A stretch of 64,000 nucleotides of DNA, taken from the NCBI RefSeq assembly GCF_011397635.1, contig NC_064769.1, positions 40,828,033-40,892,032 of the forward strand, written 5' to 3'. Shown here piece by piece: positions 63,017 through 64,000 of the stretch (the stretch's first letter is position 1; each line of letters starts with the position of its first letter). Under the pieces are notes generated by a model that had not been told where the DNA came from, searched no databases, and saw nothing but the letters and a program-made list of their open reading frames with translations. The DNA is from Epinephelus fuscoguttatus (lineage: Eukaryota > Chordata > Actinopteri > Perciformes > Serranidae). A program made the translations under genes and the position numbers.

Positions 63017-63928
63017 ATGGCCTCCAGGCGGCCGGACAGCTTCGACGGGCTCGGCTACCGCAGCCGCGACGACCCGCTATACGGAGCGAGCTACCCGGTC
63101 AGGAGCGCCGGAGGCCCCGCGGAGCTGCAGCACCACCACTGGGTCACCACGCCGCCGGACATCCCTGGCAGCCGCAACCTGCACCACGGAGAGCGGACAC
63201 CTCAGTATGACGAACCGCTCGGAGAGCCCGGAGGTGCCGGAGGTCCCGGAGCCGGCTGGGATGCTCCGCAACCGGGCGTACCGCCTGCTGGTGGGTCAGT
63301 TTGAAGGGACGGAGGATGATTAGCAGCAGGCTAATGCTACAATACAAAGCGAATAGAACAGGCTAACGGCTTCACGGCTAACTGCTAATGAGCTAACGTT
63401 AATTAGCAGGCTAACATGTCAACTGGTGGTTAGCTTTGATGCTAACGCCAAAATATAAACAGTGTAAATCAGACTGGTGGTTAGCTTTGATGCTAACGCC
63501 ATAATATTAACAGTGTAAATCAGGCTGGTGGTTAGCTTTGATGCTAACGCCATAATATTAACAGTGTAAATCAGGCTGGTGGTTAGCTTTGATGCTAACG
63601 CCATAATATTAACAGTGTAAATCAGACTGGTGGTTAGCTTTGATGCTAACGCCAAAATATAAACAGTGTAAATCAGACTGGTGGTTAGCTTTGATGCTAA
63701 CGCCAAAATATAAACAGTGTAAATCAGGCTGGTGGTTAGCTTTGATGCTAACGACAGAACTCTATGCAGGAGGCTAATTGTTTGCAAGGTAGCATTAGCA
63801 TGATATGCAGTACATGTTCTAGCTAATGCGGGTAACTGACTTGATCTGTTATTGATCTGTTATTAATGCTGATGTGTTTTTGTGTTTCAGAACAGCTTAA
63901 TCGATTTGCAGGATTTGGAATCGGACTC
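63017..63928 (+). CDS. slc25a46: SLC25 family member 46, first two exons (partial)
   Basis: Degenerate mitochondrial carrier of the outer membrane that works with the MICOS/mitofusin machinery in fission-fusion balance and lipid exchange; in humans its loss causes optic atrophy and neuropathy. Exon 1 63017-63290 and exon 2 63891-63928 join with a split Glu codon; the gene continues beyond the window. Recognisable wording: [19 protein letters not shown] at the N-terminus, [17 protein letters not shown] in the middle of the soluble N-terminal tail, and [13 protein letters not shown] at the exon 1-2 join, all close to vertebrate SLC25A46. The carrier repeats themselves lie outside. The Gly/Pro-rich stretch (residues about 70-90) is the usual variable part. 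Confidence 0.93.
63423..63752. repeat. 51-bp minisatellite in slc25a46 intron 1, about 6.5 copies
   Basis: The unit contains CTGGTGGTTAGCTTTGATGC and TAACGCCATAATATTAACAG. The period is a multiple of three, which opens a 17-residue-repeat frame on the minus strand with no coding support. Confidence 0.93.
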
Positions 63929-64000
63929 GTGAGGTTTGAATTAAATTATAATAAATATTAAAATAATAATTATCTGACAGCAGCTGATGAAGGACAGAGG

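Overview
This is nuclear DNA of a ray-finned fish, most likely a percomorph teleost. The evidence is four vertebrate genes with GT-AG introns, plus teleost-type repeats: L2, L1 and Tx1 LINEs, Tc1 and hAT DNA transposons, a tRNA-derived SINE, and L2 tails ending in (GAATT)n or (GATT)n. There is no CRISPR array, operon or other prokaryotic feature.

Genes, left to right. (1) Minus strand, 95-17211 and continuing off the left edge: Golgi alpha-mannosidase II, best matched to man2a1. I could place 21 coding exons that join in frame into 1059 codons; about 85 C-terminal residues lie outside the window. (2) Plus strand, 27650-33742: atp6v1g1, V-ATPase subunit G, complete, 3 exons, 118 aa. (3) Plus strand, noncoding exon near 47400-47538 and coding exons 51084-53621: slc31a1 (CTR1 copper importer), complete, 192 aa. 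(4) Plus strand, 63017-63928 and continuing off the right edge: slc25a46, a mitochondrial outer-membrane SLC25 protein, first two exons only. Human MAN2A1 and SLC25A46 lie close together on 5q21-22, and ATP6V1G1 and SLC31A1 on 9q32, so the fish segment interleaves two human blocks. The four genes do not form one pathway: they serve Golgi N-glycan trimming, organelle acidification, copper uptake and mitochondrial dynamics.

Between and inside the genes the window is dominated by repeats. Six large minisatellites (44-bp at 1775-3365, 21-bp at 17587-19115, 33/47-bp at 20831-23725, about 20-bp at 32400-33035, 17-bp at 44034-47230, GACA-rich at 48120-48555) make up roughly 10 kb. At least two of them clearly grew out of an internal piece of a dispersed element. 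23.7-27.35 kb holds an L2 3' fragment followed by an internally deleted Tx1-type LINE. 34.86-43.86 kb holds two Tc1-like elements side by side in one TA-rich microsatellite, then a nearly full-length decayed L2. 56.1-62.8 kb holds a decayed L1-type LINE split by a second, inverted L1 with a clear 15-bp target duplication.

I do not see a wholly new gene system. The most interesting points are: a recursive-splice-like junction at atp6v1g1 exon 2, directly behind a minisatellite; a 54-bp tandem duplication that copied a man2a1 splice acceptor; a 3.2-kb 17-mer array ending at the slc31a1 promoter; a snap-back inverted repeat at the 5' end of a truncated L2; a two-copy transposon family with 6-bp target duplications; and a perfect 40-bp palindrome in slc31a1 intron 1. 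All reading was by eye, so splice positions can be off by a few bases.
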